A stretch of 15,648 nt of DNA from an uncultured Oscillospiraceae bacterium. Lineage in GTDB: Bacteria; Bacillota_A; Clostridia; Oscillospirales; Oscillospiraceae. The translations under genes were made by a program, and so were the position numbers. Location of the stretch: contig CAAEDK010000023.1 in NCBI GenBank assembly GCA_900754605.1, positions 1-15,648 on the forward strand. The letters run 5' to 3'. Numbering within the stretch: the stretch's first letter is position 1; every line of letters begins with the position of its first letter. The notes beneath the pieces were generated by a model. It was given only the letters and a program-made list of their open reading frames with translations, was not told the DNA's origin and did no database searches. This document shows positions 1 to 6,718 of the stretch, piece by piece.

Positions 1-19
1 GCAGCCCTTCTAGGGCTGC
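1..19 (-). terminator. Hairpin, probable terminator of the efflux operon (window edge)
   Basis: A perfect 7-bp inverted repeat (GCAGCCC, loop TTCTA, GGGCTGC) lies 70 nt beyond the stop of the RND gene. For leftward transcription any U-tract would fall before base 1, so it cannot be seen. It could equally end a rightward transcript from outside the window, although no T-run follows it on the plus strand. Confidence 0.45.
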
Positions 20-88
20 CCAGCCTGTCGTTTATCAGCGCCCGGTCTTGTACACGGGGCTATCTTGATCGTACTTGCCAAAACTGGC

Positions 89-3000
89 TCAAACCGCCGC
101 AGTCTCCTTGTCTTTCTTCCGGCTGAACAGCGCTTTCCGCTTGGTTCCATCCGTATTCTCACGCCGGATCAGCAGGTAGAAGGCAGGCATTAGGAACATG
201 GCCAGTACCGTCGAGGCCACCAGGCCGCCAATGATGATATAAGCCATATCCTTCATCATGCTCATTCCGCTGTCTGTGGAGAAGATCATGGGCACCATGG
301 AGATGATGGTGGTCAAAGTGGTCATCAGGATGGGGCGCAGGCGGGTGGTGCCTGCCTCCACCAGAGCCTCACCCAGAGGCATGGTCTGGCGCAGCTGATT
401 GGTGCCGTCTACCAAATAGATGCCGTTGTTCACCGCGATGCCCACCAGCATCAGGAAGCCCATCAGGCCCAGAATGCTCATGGGGCGGCCGGACAGGAAC
501 ATCAGACCAATGGACCCCACCAGGCTCAGGGGAATGCACAGCATAACCATGATGGACAGCTTGGGGGAGTCAAACTGGATGCCCATAACCAGGAACACCA
601 GGAAAATAGCAGACAGCAGCGCCGTACTCACACTCTGAGTCGCCTCTTCTGTGGTAGAGTCCAATGACCCGGTTCCCACTGAGACCCCTTCTGGGAGGGC
701 CAAGCCCCGCACTGCACTGTCAATGGCGCTGGCTGCGGTGTACTTGGCCGTGTCGGTGGTGGTCGCAGTAATGGTGACGCTGTACTGACCGTCCTGCCGG
801 GTAATGCTGGGCAGGGTGGTAATGTACTCGACATCGGCAATGTCCCTCAGGGTGATCATACGACCGCTCTGGGTCGCAACAGGGTAATCCAACAGGGTAG
901 TAATGTCATCATACTTTCCCTCAGGATACTCCAGTACCACATCGTACTCCGCATCAGAGTCACCATAATCGTCCAGAGTAGTGGCGGTCATGCCGTTGAG
1001 CAGGTAATACACCTGCATTGCCACCGCAGACTCTGTGGTCCCCAAGGCTTGGGCCTTCTGGGAGTTCACCACCAGGCGCCCTTTGACCCGGCTCTGATCA
1101 AACTCATTGGCTACCCGGATCACGCCGGGAACCTGGCCCATAGCGTCTGCTACCTGCTCTGCGCCCTGCTCCAGGATATCCAGACTGTCGGCTACCAGGG
1201 TCACATCCTTGGTGTTGCCCCCTCCCATCATGCCGCCCATGCTGGAGTCGCCGCTGGTGGGAGTGACCGCCAGATCCATACCAGGAGATGCACCGAAGCG
1301 ATTGGTGTACTCCTCTACTGCCGCCTCACTGCTGCGCTTGCAGCCGTCCACCGCATAGGCGGTAAAGGTAGCAGCGTTTTCTGAGGCACTCAAGGTCACC
1401 TTTTCAAAGTTTGGATCCGCCAGAAGGGCGTCCTCCAGTTCCTGGATCCGCTCATCCATAACCGACAGCTTGGTGCCGGAGCGGAAGGTAGCCTCCAGAT
1501 TGACACTGCCGTCATAGTTGTCCGGCATCAGGACAAATTCCATCTGACTGGCCAGCAAAATGGCTGCCAGGAAGCAGGCCGCGCCTACCGATACCACCCT
1601 GCCGGGGTGGTGCAGCAATCCAGGCATGACCCGGCGGTAGAAGGTCCGGAACCGGGCCAAGAGTCGGTTGATGGGCAGTTCCTCCTTGGCCTTTGGCTTG
1701 AGCCACACGAAAGCCAGGGGGACTACCACCACAGCGCTGAGGAAGGAGGAGAGCATAGTCAGCAGGATGGTCCAGCTCAGGGGGCCGGACATCATCCCCA
1801 CCAGACCCTGTGCCATCGCCAAGGGGATATAAACCACTACGGTGGTCAACGTGCCGGCCAGGGTAGACATGATCATGGTGGAAGTGCCCTCCACCGCCGC
1901 CTCTCGGAAGTCCAGGCCGTTCTCTCTGGAACGCATACAACTCTCCAAAATGACAATGGAGTTGTCTACGATCATACCGATGGCAATGATGAGAGATGTG
2001 CCCGTCATCAAATCGATGGCAAAGCCGGCGAAGTTCAGGAGGATCACCGCCAGCAGGATGGACAGAGGCATACTGATGCCTACAATCAAGCTGGCTCGCA
2101 GGTCGCCGAAGAAGAGGAACAGCACCAGCATGGTCAGGACGATGCCGGTGATCAGGGTGTTCAGCACCTCACTCAGGGTCTCCATGATGCTGTCTGCCTC
2201 ATTGTAAATGACCTCAAAGCTCAGGCCATCCACACTGTATCGATCCAGAATCTCCATGACGTCCTCGCAGACGTCCACAGTAGCGGCGCTGTCCTGTTTG
2301 GTCACGCTGAGCATGACGCTGTCGCCGCCGTTGTAGCGGCTGAGATTCTCTGCATCCTTCTCATAGACATTGAAGAAGGTGCACAGATCCCCCAATGTCA
2401 CCATCTGTCCCGACGGGGTCTGGATGGGCAGGTTCCGGAAGTCAGCGTTCACATCCACACTGCCGTAGACACCCAAGGCAATGTCCTGGGTTCCCAAGGT
2501 AACGTCGCCCACCGGCATATCAAAATCAGCCGCTGCAATGGCAGATCCCACTGCTGAAATGGGCAGCCGGTACTGCTGAAGCGCCGCCTCGTCCAGCACA
2601 ATGCGCAGATACTTGTCCTGGGCTCCAGTGACCTCTACCTGGGCTACACCACCCACACTCTCAATCACCGGCACCACTGTGTCGTTGAGGTAACTGGCCG
2701 CATCCATCCCCTCGGGGGCCACAGCGGACAGGATCATAGTGGGCATAAAGTCCGCGCTCAGCTCCATGATCAGTGGATCCTCGCAGTCGTCCGGAAGGGT
2801 AGGCATCAGATTATCCATGGAATTTTTCAGGTCAGAATAGACCTCATCCATATCCACGCCGTACTTATAGGTCAGCTGGAGCATGGCGTAGTTATCAAAG
2901 GAGTAAGAATTGACGCTGTCAATATCAGACAAGGTCTCACACTCATCCTCGATCGGCTGAGTCACCAGCCGGTCAATACTGTCGGCGTCCGCCCCAGGCC

Positions 3001-3151
3001 AGGTGACCATCACCAGCTCCATGGGCATCTCCATGTCAGGCATATACTCCAGGGGCATCCCAGTCAGGGAGGCAGAGCCGAACACCACCACGGCCAGGAT
3101 CATCAGAATCACTGAGGTGGGCCGGCGCAGGATCATTCGAATCAGTTTCAT
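89..3151 (-). CDS. RND-family efflux transporter permease (AcrB/SwrC-like)
   Basis: Inner-membrane pump expected to export hydrophobic compounds using the proton gradient. The 1020-residue length is normal for the HAE1/AcrB family. The layout is classic: TM1 at about 13-30, a large extracytoplasmic loop at 31-330, TM2-TM7 at about 331-537, a second large loop at 538-840, and TM8-TM12 at about 841-995. TM4 carries the proton-relay motif as GMIVDNS (D396, N397), where AcrB has two aspartates. TM10 has VNNG (N908, N909) where AcrB has its relay lysine. A Met/Gly-rich stretch (residues 638-645) lies in the second porter loop. The tail after residue 995 is basic and cytoplasmic. The start ATG lies 3 nt after the adaptor's stop, with GGAGG inside the adaptor's last codons (3163-3167, 11 nt upstream), which suggests translational coupling. 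Substrate cannot be told from sequence. Confidence 0.95.
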   Translation of the reverse strand: MKLIRMILRRPTSVILMILAVVVFGSASLTGMPLEYMPDMEMPMELVMVTWPGADADSIDRLVTQPIEDECETLSDIDSVNSYSFDNYAMLQLTYKYGVDMDEVYSDLKNSMDNLMPTLPDDCEDPLIMELSADFMPTMILSAVAPEGMDAASYLNDTVVPVIESVGGVAQVEVTGAQDKYLRIVLDEAALQQYRLPISAVGSAIAAADFDMPVGDVTLGTQDIALGVYGSVDVNADFRNLPIQTPSGQMVTLGDLCTFFNVYEKDAENLSRYNGGDSVMLSVTKQDSAATVDVCEDVMEILDRYSVDGLSFEVIYNEADSIMETLSEVLNTLITGIVLTMLVLFLFFGDLRASLIVGISMPLSILLAVILLNFAGFAIDLMTGTSLIIAIGMIVDNSIVILESCMRSRENGLDFREAAVEGTSTMIMSTLAGTLTTVVVYIPLAMAQGLVGMMSGPLSWTILLTMLSSFLSAVVVVPLAFVWLKPKAKEELPINRLLARFRTFYRRVMPGLLHHPGRVVSVGAACFLAAILLASQMEFVLMPDNYDGSVNLEATFRSGTKLSVMDERIQELEDALLADPNFEKVTLSASENAATFTAYAVDGCKRSSEAAVEEYTNRFGASPGMDLAVTPTSGDSSMGGMMGGGNTKDVTLVADSLDILEQGAEQVADAMGQVPGVIRVANEFDQSRVKGRLVVNSQKAQALGTTESAVAMQVYYLLNGMTATTLDDYGDSDAEYDVVLEYPEGKYDDITTLLDYPVATQSGRMITLRDIADVEYITTLPSITRQDGQYSVTITATTTDTAKYTAASAIDSAVRGLALPEGVSVGTGSLDSTTEEATQSVSTALLSAIFLVFLVMGIQFDSPKLSIMVMLCIPLSLVGSIGLMFLSGRPMSILGLMGFLMLVGIAVNNGIYLVDGTNQLRQTMPLGEALVEAGTTRLRPILMTTLTTIISMVPMIFSTDSGMSMMKDMAYIIIGGLVASTVLAMFLMPAFYLLIRRENTDGTKRKALFSRKKDKETAAV

Positions 3152-3154
3152 GGA

Positions 3155-4390
3155 TTACGGCGCCTCCGTCCCGTCGGCGGCACTGCCTGAAGCATCCGGT
3201 GCACCAGAGGCATCATCAGCGTCTCCCGCATCCTCCTGCCCAGCCAGGCGGATGGGTGCGCCGTCCTTCAGTCCCGCAGACCATGTAGTAATCACCTCGT
3301 CCCCGGCGGTCAGGCCACTGGTGACGGCAATGGTATCCGCAGTGTACAGTCCCACAGATACCTCAGTACGCACTGCGGTCCCATCCTGGGCCACATAGAC
3401 ATAGGCATTGCCCTCATCAAAATAAACTGCGTCGCTGGGGATCAGGACAGCTCCGCTGGAACGGTAAGCAGTGGTAGTCAGTTCCACAGCCAATCCGTCC
3501 GGCAGAGACTGGGCCTCATTGATGACCGCTTTGACCTTGAACAGGCCAGTGGCTGCGTCCACCACGCCGCTGATCTCTGTGACCGCACCCTGATAGGTGC
3601 GTCCATCGCTGACCACCGAGACTTCCTGACCTGCGGTCAAGGTCTGCCGCACCTGGTCAGTGACATAGAAGGTGACCGTTTTATTGCTGCCGTTAGAGAT
3701 GACAAAGGCCACCGTTCCGGAGGCTGCGAAGTTGTTCAGCGTCAGGTTAACTGCCTCAACCACCCCAGAAATGGGAGCAGTCATATTGTAAAGGGACAGC
3801 TGATACTGGGCGGAATTTACGCCCACCTGGGCGGACTGGATCCCCGCCCGTGCGGAGCTCAGGCCAGCTCTAGCCGCCTCGACCCCTGCCTGAGCAGACA
3901 ACAGTGCCTGGTTGGCCTGGTCTACTTCCGCCTGGGAGGCGGCCCCCATCTCAAAGAGGTGCTGGGTGTCTTCGAAGTTATCCTGGGCCATACGCAGCTG
4001 CTCCTCCAGCACCGGCAGGTCGGCACCGCCGTAGCCCGCCTGGGCGCTGTTATAACTCTCCTGGGCGCTCTGATAAGCCGCCTGGGCGTTCTGGAGGGAC
4101 AGACGAGCACTCTCGTCGTCGATGCGGCACAGGGGATCTCCGGCAGAAACCGTGTCTCCTACTGAGACCATCACTTCCTCTACATTACCAGAGACCAAAG
4201 AGACTACGCTGGCGGTACCCTCTGCGGAAATGGTACCGATATAAGTGCTCTCGGTACTCAGTTCACCTGTCTCGGCGGCAGTAGTCTCGACTGTCACCGT
4301 CTGATCCAACATGGGTTCCTTCTCCTCTGCACAGCCGGCCAGTGTCAGGGCCATAGCAGCACAAAGCACAACGGAAATGGTACGTTTCAT
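3155..4390 (-). CDS. HlyD/AcrA-family membrane-fusion adaptor lipoprotein
   Basis: Periplasmic-adaptor-type subunit that links an RND pump to an outer partner. It has 411 residues from the chosen start. A lipoprotein signal peptide ends in the lipobox LAGC (Cys20), so the protein should be anchored by lipid outside the membrane. Order of parts: barrel-sandwich half at about 50-93 (SGNVEEVMVSVGDTVSAGDPL), a coiled-coil hairpin at about 95-200 with striking AQ/AR heptads, second lipoyl half at about 201-232 (APISGVVEAVNL), beta-barrel at about 235-310, membrane-proximal domain to about 385, then an Asp/Ala/Gly/Ser-rich tail. An in-frame ATG 15 nt upstream (4405) is rejected because its codons form the ribosome site GGAAG (4399-4403), 8 nt before this ATG. 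The gene sits 23 nt after tolC-like and 3 nt before the pump gene. Confidence 0.93.
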   Translation of the reverse strand: MKRTISVVLCAAMALTLAGCAEEKEPMLDQTVTVETTAAETGELSTESTYIGTISAEGTASVVSLVSGNVEEVMVSVGDTVSAGDPLCRIDDESARLSLQNAQAAYQSAQESYNSAQAGYGGADLPVLEEQLRMAQDNFEDTQHLFEMGAASQAEVDQANQALLSAQAGVEAARAGLSSARAGIQSAQVGVNSAQYQLSLYNMTAPISGVVEAVNLTLNNFAASGTVAFVISNGSNKTVTFYVTDQVRQTLTAGQEVSVVSDGRTYQGAVTEISGVVDAATGLFKVKAVINEAQSLPDGLAVELTTTAYRSSGAVLIPSDAVYFDEGNAYVYVAQDGTAVRTEVSVGLYTADTIAVTSGLTAGDEVITTWSAGLKDGAPIRLAGQEDAGDADDASGAPDASGSAADGTEAP

Positions 4391-4410
4391 GGGACGATCT
4401 TCCATCCTTT
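4391..4410 (-). promoter_or_regulatory. Ribosome-binding site that fixes the adaptor start
   Basis: GGAAG (4403-4399) lies 8 nt before ATG 4390. It overlaps a second in-frame ATG at 4405, which has no well-spaced site of its own. The layout matches that of the tolC-like gene almost base for base, which supports the downstream ATG in both genes. Confidence 0.6.
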
Positions 4411-4413
4411 CTC

Positions 4414-5649
4414 TCACATCAGCCCCTGCTCGACCGCCCACCGGTAGCTGGTGCGGGCGGACAACAGATCCCTCCAAGCCCCGTCCGCTGCGGACTGGGC
4501 GGCTGCCAGCTCATCCTGGGCAGCCAACAGCTTCATCTTGGATACCTGACCCAGGTCATAACGCTTCTGGGTGGTCTCTAGAACCGTCTGCTGCCAAGCC
4601 AGAGCGGACAGCTTACTATTCAGTGTGTTCTCCTTGTCTGCCAGGGAGTCATACAGGGCACGGAAGGAAGTCTCAAATTCCTGGAATGCAGACTGGCAAG
4701 TCAGCTGTGCAGCCTCCCAGGTGTGCTCTGCAGCCTGAAGCAAATACTTCTTACGCGGCCCGCGGTAATCGCTCTGGGCATCATCCCAGTCCTCTTTGGC
4801 ATCTTCCAGAGTCTTTTCCGCATTGCGGAGGGTCCAGCTGGCCGTCTTTGCAGAGGCCAGATCAGCCTCATAGTCCGGTGCGGTCCACCCATCCTCCCCC
4901 TGGATCGGCAGCGCGCCCAGGGAAATCTCCCCAGTGGGCTCCACTCCAATCAGGGTCTGAAGCTGAGCTTTATAAGTAGTAAGGGTGGTGCCCAGAGTTC
5001 TCAGCTGGCTGACTACCTGGGTGCGCTGTGCTTCCACCTCAGTCACAGTCTGCTTGGATACCTGGCCCAGCTGTTGACGCAGGCGCAGCTCCTCCAGGCT
5101 CCGGTCCAGAGCGGCCAGGCTCCGCTGTCCATCAGCGGCCTGCTGCTCCATTCCTACCAGAGTGATGTACAGGGTTTCCCCAGCTGCCACCATCTGATCC
5201 ACTGTGCTGTTCAGCTGCCAGACCACATCAGCGTTATCTGCCTGTACCTCGCCATCCTTCAGATCATCAAAGGTATCCCGCAGTGAATCGTATGCGTTGG
5301 CCAGGGAACTATCATCCCCACCCATCATTGTGATGTACCACTGAGCATTGGCAATGTCATTCAGCTGCCGACGCAAGTCCTCATACATCATATCATAGTC
5401 GATTCCCTCGATCCCACTGATGTTCGCTGAGAGCACCCGGGCACTCAGACTTCCCGACCGAATCCGGCTATCCAGATTGGCCCACGTCACCGTTCCCTCC
5501 GGATCCGGCGGAAGTTTTGTCTCCTCCTGGACCTCCTGAGAGGTACTGCCCGCAAGTTCTTCTTTCTGACTCTCGGCAGCCGTGGCCGGTAAAGTCAATG
5601 TGCCGGCAGCCATCACGGCGGCCAGCAACAGCGCAAATGTTCGTCTCAT
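4414..5649 (-). CDS. TolC-like outer-efflux-family protein, helical, without visible barrel strands
   Basis: First gene of the efflux operon; 411 residues. A Sec signal peptide (about 1-25, ending ATAA) predicts export. The mature part is nearly all amphipathic helix with two internal repeats that each carry the TolC-type motif LGQVSK followed by a helix of the form xxxLxxAxxEL (residues 194-199 and 366-371, 172 residues apart). A turn with Gly/Pro (about 235-258) separates the repeats. TolC normally has two pairs of long beta strands inserted in these repeats. At the matching places here (about 100-150 and 290-320) I see charged or Ala-rich helix instead. Role inferred: exit duct or cell-wall-spanning partner of the pump. 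The start at 5649 is chosen from GGAGG at 5658-5662, 8 nt upstream; the ATG at 5664 overlaps that site. Family call good, function uncertain. Confidence 0.8.
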   Translation of the reverse strand: MRRTFALLLAAVMAAGTLTLPATAAESQKEELAGSTSQEVQEETKLPPDPEGTVTWANLDSRIRSGSLSARVLSANISGIEGIDYDMMYEDLRRQLNDIANAQWYITMMGGDDSSLANAYDSLRDTFDDLKDGEVQADNADVVWQLNSTVDQMVAAGETLYITLVGMEQQAADGQRSLAALDRSLEELRLRQQLGQVSKQTVTEVEAQRTQVVSQLRTLGTTLTTYKAQLQTLIGVEPTGEISLGALPIQGEDGWTAPDYEADLASAKTASWTLRNAEKTLEDAKEDWDDAQSDYRGPRKKYLLQAAEHTWEAAQLTCQSAFQEFETSFRALYDSLADKENTLNSKLSALAWQQTVLETTQKRYDLGQVSKMKLLAAQDELAAAQSAADGAWRDLLSARTSYRWAVEQGLM

Positions 5650-5666
5650 GGGATAATCCTCCATCT
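5650..5666 (-). promoter_or_regulatory. Ribosome-binding site that fixes the tolC-like start
   Basis: GGAGG (5662-5658) stands 8 nt before ATG 5649. The upstream in-frame ATG (5664) is part of the same stretch and would have no properly spaced Shine-Dalgarno site, so the five-codon extension is not used in this annotation. Confidence 0.75.
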
Positions 5667-5700
5667 TAAAACATCAGTCACTTGTTCTAGTTTTGTCTCT

Positions 5701-5706
5701 GTCATA
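5701..5706 (-). promoter_or_regulatory. Candidate -10 of the efflux operon promoter
   Basis: TATGAC on the minus strand (5706-5701), 20 nt downstream of the leftward GTTTAC repeat pair and 51 nt before the tolC-like ATG. It matches TATAAT at four of six bases. No good -35 is visible, as expected for a promoter that needs an activator. A TATGAT a few bases closer to the box (5716-5711) is an alternative. Confidence 0.4.
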
Positions 5707-5726
5707 ATCCATCATAGACGTTGAAG

Positions 5727-5743
5727 GTAAACTCAACGTAAAC
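5727..5743 (-). promoter_or_regulatory. Direct-repeat operator GTTTAC-N5-GTTTAC facing the efflux operon
   Basis: On the minus strand two exact GTTTAC hexamers start 11 bp apart, one helical turn on the same face. This is the usual layout for dimers of OmpR/PhoB-type regulators. The same pair occurs in opposite orientation at 5840-5856. The neighbouring OmpR-type regulator is the obvious candidate to bind it; that link is inferred. Confidence 0.65.
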
Positions 5744-5839
5744 AAGGCCAGGATCCATTCTGTGCATACTCACCGTTTTCTCTATCTATTATCATGTGTC
5801 CTTCGTCGAAATCACAGAACGCAAAAAAATATATCAGAA

Positions 5840-5856
5840 GTTTACTTTGGGTTTAC
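5840..5856 (+). promoter_or_regulatory. Direct-repeat operator GTTTAC-N5-GTTTAC facing the two-component genes
   Basis: Second exact copy of the hexamer pair with 11-bp spacing, now on the plus strand and pointing to the response regulator. It ends 21 nt before TATAAG (5878-5883), nearly the same geometry as the leftward copy (20 nt). This suggests positive autoregulation of the sensor genes. Confidence 0.65.
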
Positions 5857-5877
5857 AAAACTTCGTTACTCTCAAAT

Positions 5878-5883
5878 TATAAG
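5878..5883 (+). promoter_or_regulatory. Candidate -10 of the operator-linked promoter of the two-component genes
   Basis: TATAAG matches the -10 consensus at five of six bases. The sequence at the -35 position is poor, and the GTTTAC repeat pair lies just upstream, as in activator-dependent promoters. Confidence 0.45.
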
Positions 5884-5903
5884 GGGCATTGCAGCATCTG
5901 GCT

Positions 5904-5932
5904 TTGACGCAGGCTAACCTTACCCCTATAAT
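5904..5932 (+). promoter_or_regulatory. Sigma-A-type promoter of the two-component genes
   Basis: TTGACG (5904-5909), a 17-nt spacer and a perfect TATAAT (5927-5932). Predicted start is near 5939, giving a leader of about 107 nt before the ATG at 6047. It carries no GTTTAC repeat, so it probably gives basal regulator expression independent of the operator-linked promoter. Confidence 0.75.
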
Positions 5933-5957
5933 GATATATAAATACATAAATCAAAAT

Positions 5958-5977
5958 AAGGCGGATCATACCGCCTT
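5958..5977 (+). other. Leader hairpin 1 of the response-regulator mRNA
   Basis: A perfect 7-bp stem AAGGCGG / CCGCCTT with loop ATCATA, followed by only three Ts. It resembles a weak terminator or attenuator, or a 5'-end stabilising hairpin. Confidence 0.5.
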
Positions 5978-5979
5978 TC

Positions 5980-6020
5980 AGGAAGCATCATCTTTGGTGC
6001 GATACCTTGTGCGGCTTCCT
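5980..6020 (+). other. Leader hairpin 2 of the response-regulator mRNA
   Basis: A 7-bp stem AGGAAGC (5980-5986) / GCTTCCT (6014-6020) closes a 27-nt loop just upstream of the ribosome site at 6033-6038. It may shape access to that site; no ligand-binding class is recognised. Confidence 0.4.
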
Positions 6021-6046
6021 GACTTCGACACAAAGGAGCGATGGAG

Positions 6047-6718
6047 ATGGCAACCATCTTACTGGTGGAGGACGAAGCATCCATGCGACTGCTCACCTGT
6101 GCCAAACTGAAACATCAATTTACCATGGTCTGCGCCAAGGATGGTGTGGAGGCTCTGGAACTGCTGGAGCGGCAGCCTGTGGATCTGATCATTGCCGATG
6201 TAATGATGCCCCGGATGGACGGCTATACCCTGGTTCAGACTTTACGAGACCAAGGCAATGGCATCCCTGTACTGCTGCTTACCGCCAAGCAGTCCTTCGA
6301 GGATAAACGCCGCGGCTTCTCTTCCGGAGTAGATGACTACATGACCAAACCGGTAAACTATGAGGAGCTGACCTGGCGGATCAATGCCCTGCTCCGCCGG
6401 GCCCATATCGCCAGCGAGCGGCGGATCGTGATCGGCCCTGTGGTACTGGACTCCAGTACCTACACTGTCTCCCGTGGGGATCAGGTGCTGGAGCTGCCAA
6501 AAAAAGAATTCGAACTTCTTTATAAGCTGCTTTCTTACCCTGGACAGATCTTCACTCGGAATCAGCTGCTGGATGATATCTGGGGCTTTGACTCTGAAAG
6601 TGGGGAGGACACAGTTAAAACCCATATCAGCCGCCTGCGCAATAAGCTGCGCACCATAGAAGAATTCCGGATCATCACAATCAAGGGGCTTGGATATAAG
6701 GCGGAGGTGCTGGAATGA
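6047..6718 (+). CDS. OmpR/PhoB-family response regulator
   Basis: Transcription factor controlled by phosphorylation; 223 residues, normal for the family. Receiver domain at about 3-115 with the acidic pocket E8/D9, phospho-acceptor D51 (IIADVMMPRMDG), T79 and K101 (TKP). The winged-helix DNA-binding domain runs about 125-221, with a typical recognition-helix region (DTVKTHISRLRNKL) and a C-terminal hairpin (IITIKGLGYK). The start at 6047 is preferred over the ATG at 6041 because AAGGAG (6033-6038) is 8 nt from 6047 but only 2 nt from 6041, and response regulators usually begin in this way. The stop overlaps the kinase start (ATGA). It lies divergent from the efflux operon and between both and the GTTTAC repeats, so it likely controls both units (inference). 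Confidence 0.95.
   Translation: MATILLVEDEASMRLLTCAKLKHQFTMVCAKDGVEALELLERQPVDLIIADVMMPRMDGYTLVQTLRDQGNGIPVLLLTAKQSFEDKRRGFSSGVDDYMTKPVNYEELTWRINALLRRAHIASERRIVIGPVVLDSSTYTVSRGDQVLELPKKEFELLYKLLSYPGQIFTRNQLLDDIWGFDSESGEDTVKTHISRLRNKLRTIEEFRIITIKGLGYKAEVLE

Larger units (their letters stand above)
5650..6046. other. Divergent regulatory region between efflux operon and two-component system
   Basis: A 397-nt gene-free stretch that is much richer in A and T than its surroundings. It holds two mirrored direct-repeat operators, a -10 element for each direction, an independent sigma-A-type promoter, two hairpins and the regulator's ribosome site, each listed separately. The central part (about 5744-5839) shows no further element I can support. 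Confidence 0.8.

Noticed and set aside
1607..2557. Long plus-strand open frame opposite the RND gene (316 codons)
   Set aside because: Low-complexity, His/Gln/Asp-rich product, no ribosome site or family resemblance; the minus strand encodes a clear 12-TM transporter.
5788..5793. GATAAT on the minus strand as an extra efflux promoter
   Set aside because: No -35 at any acceptable spacing and no TG extension.
5889..6110. Small open frame of 73 codons ahead of the response regulator
   Set aside because: It lies over the promoter and leader, has no ribosome site and overlaps the regulator start in another frame.
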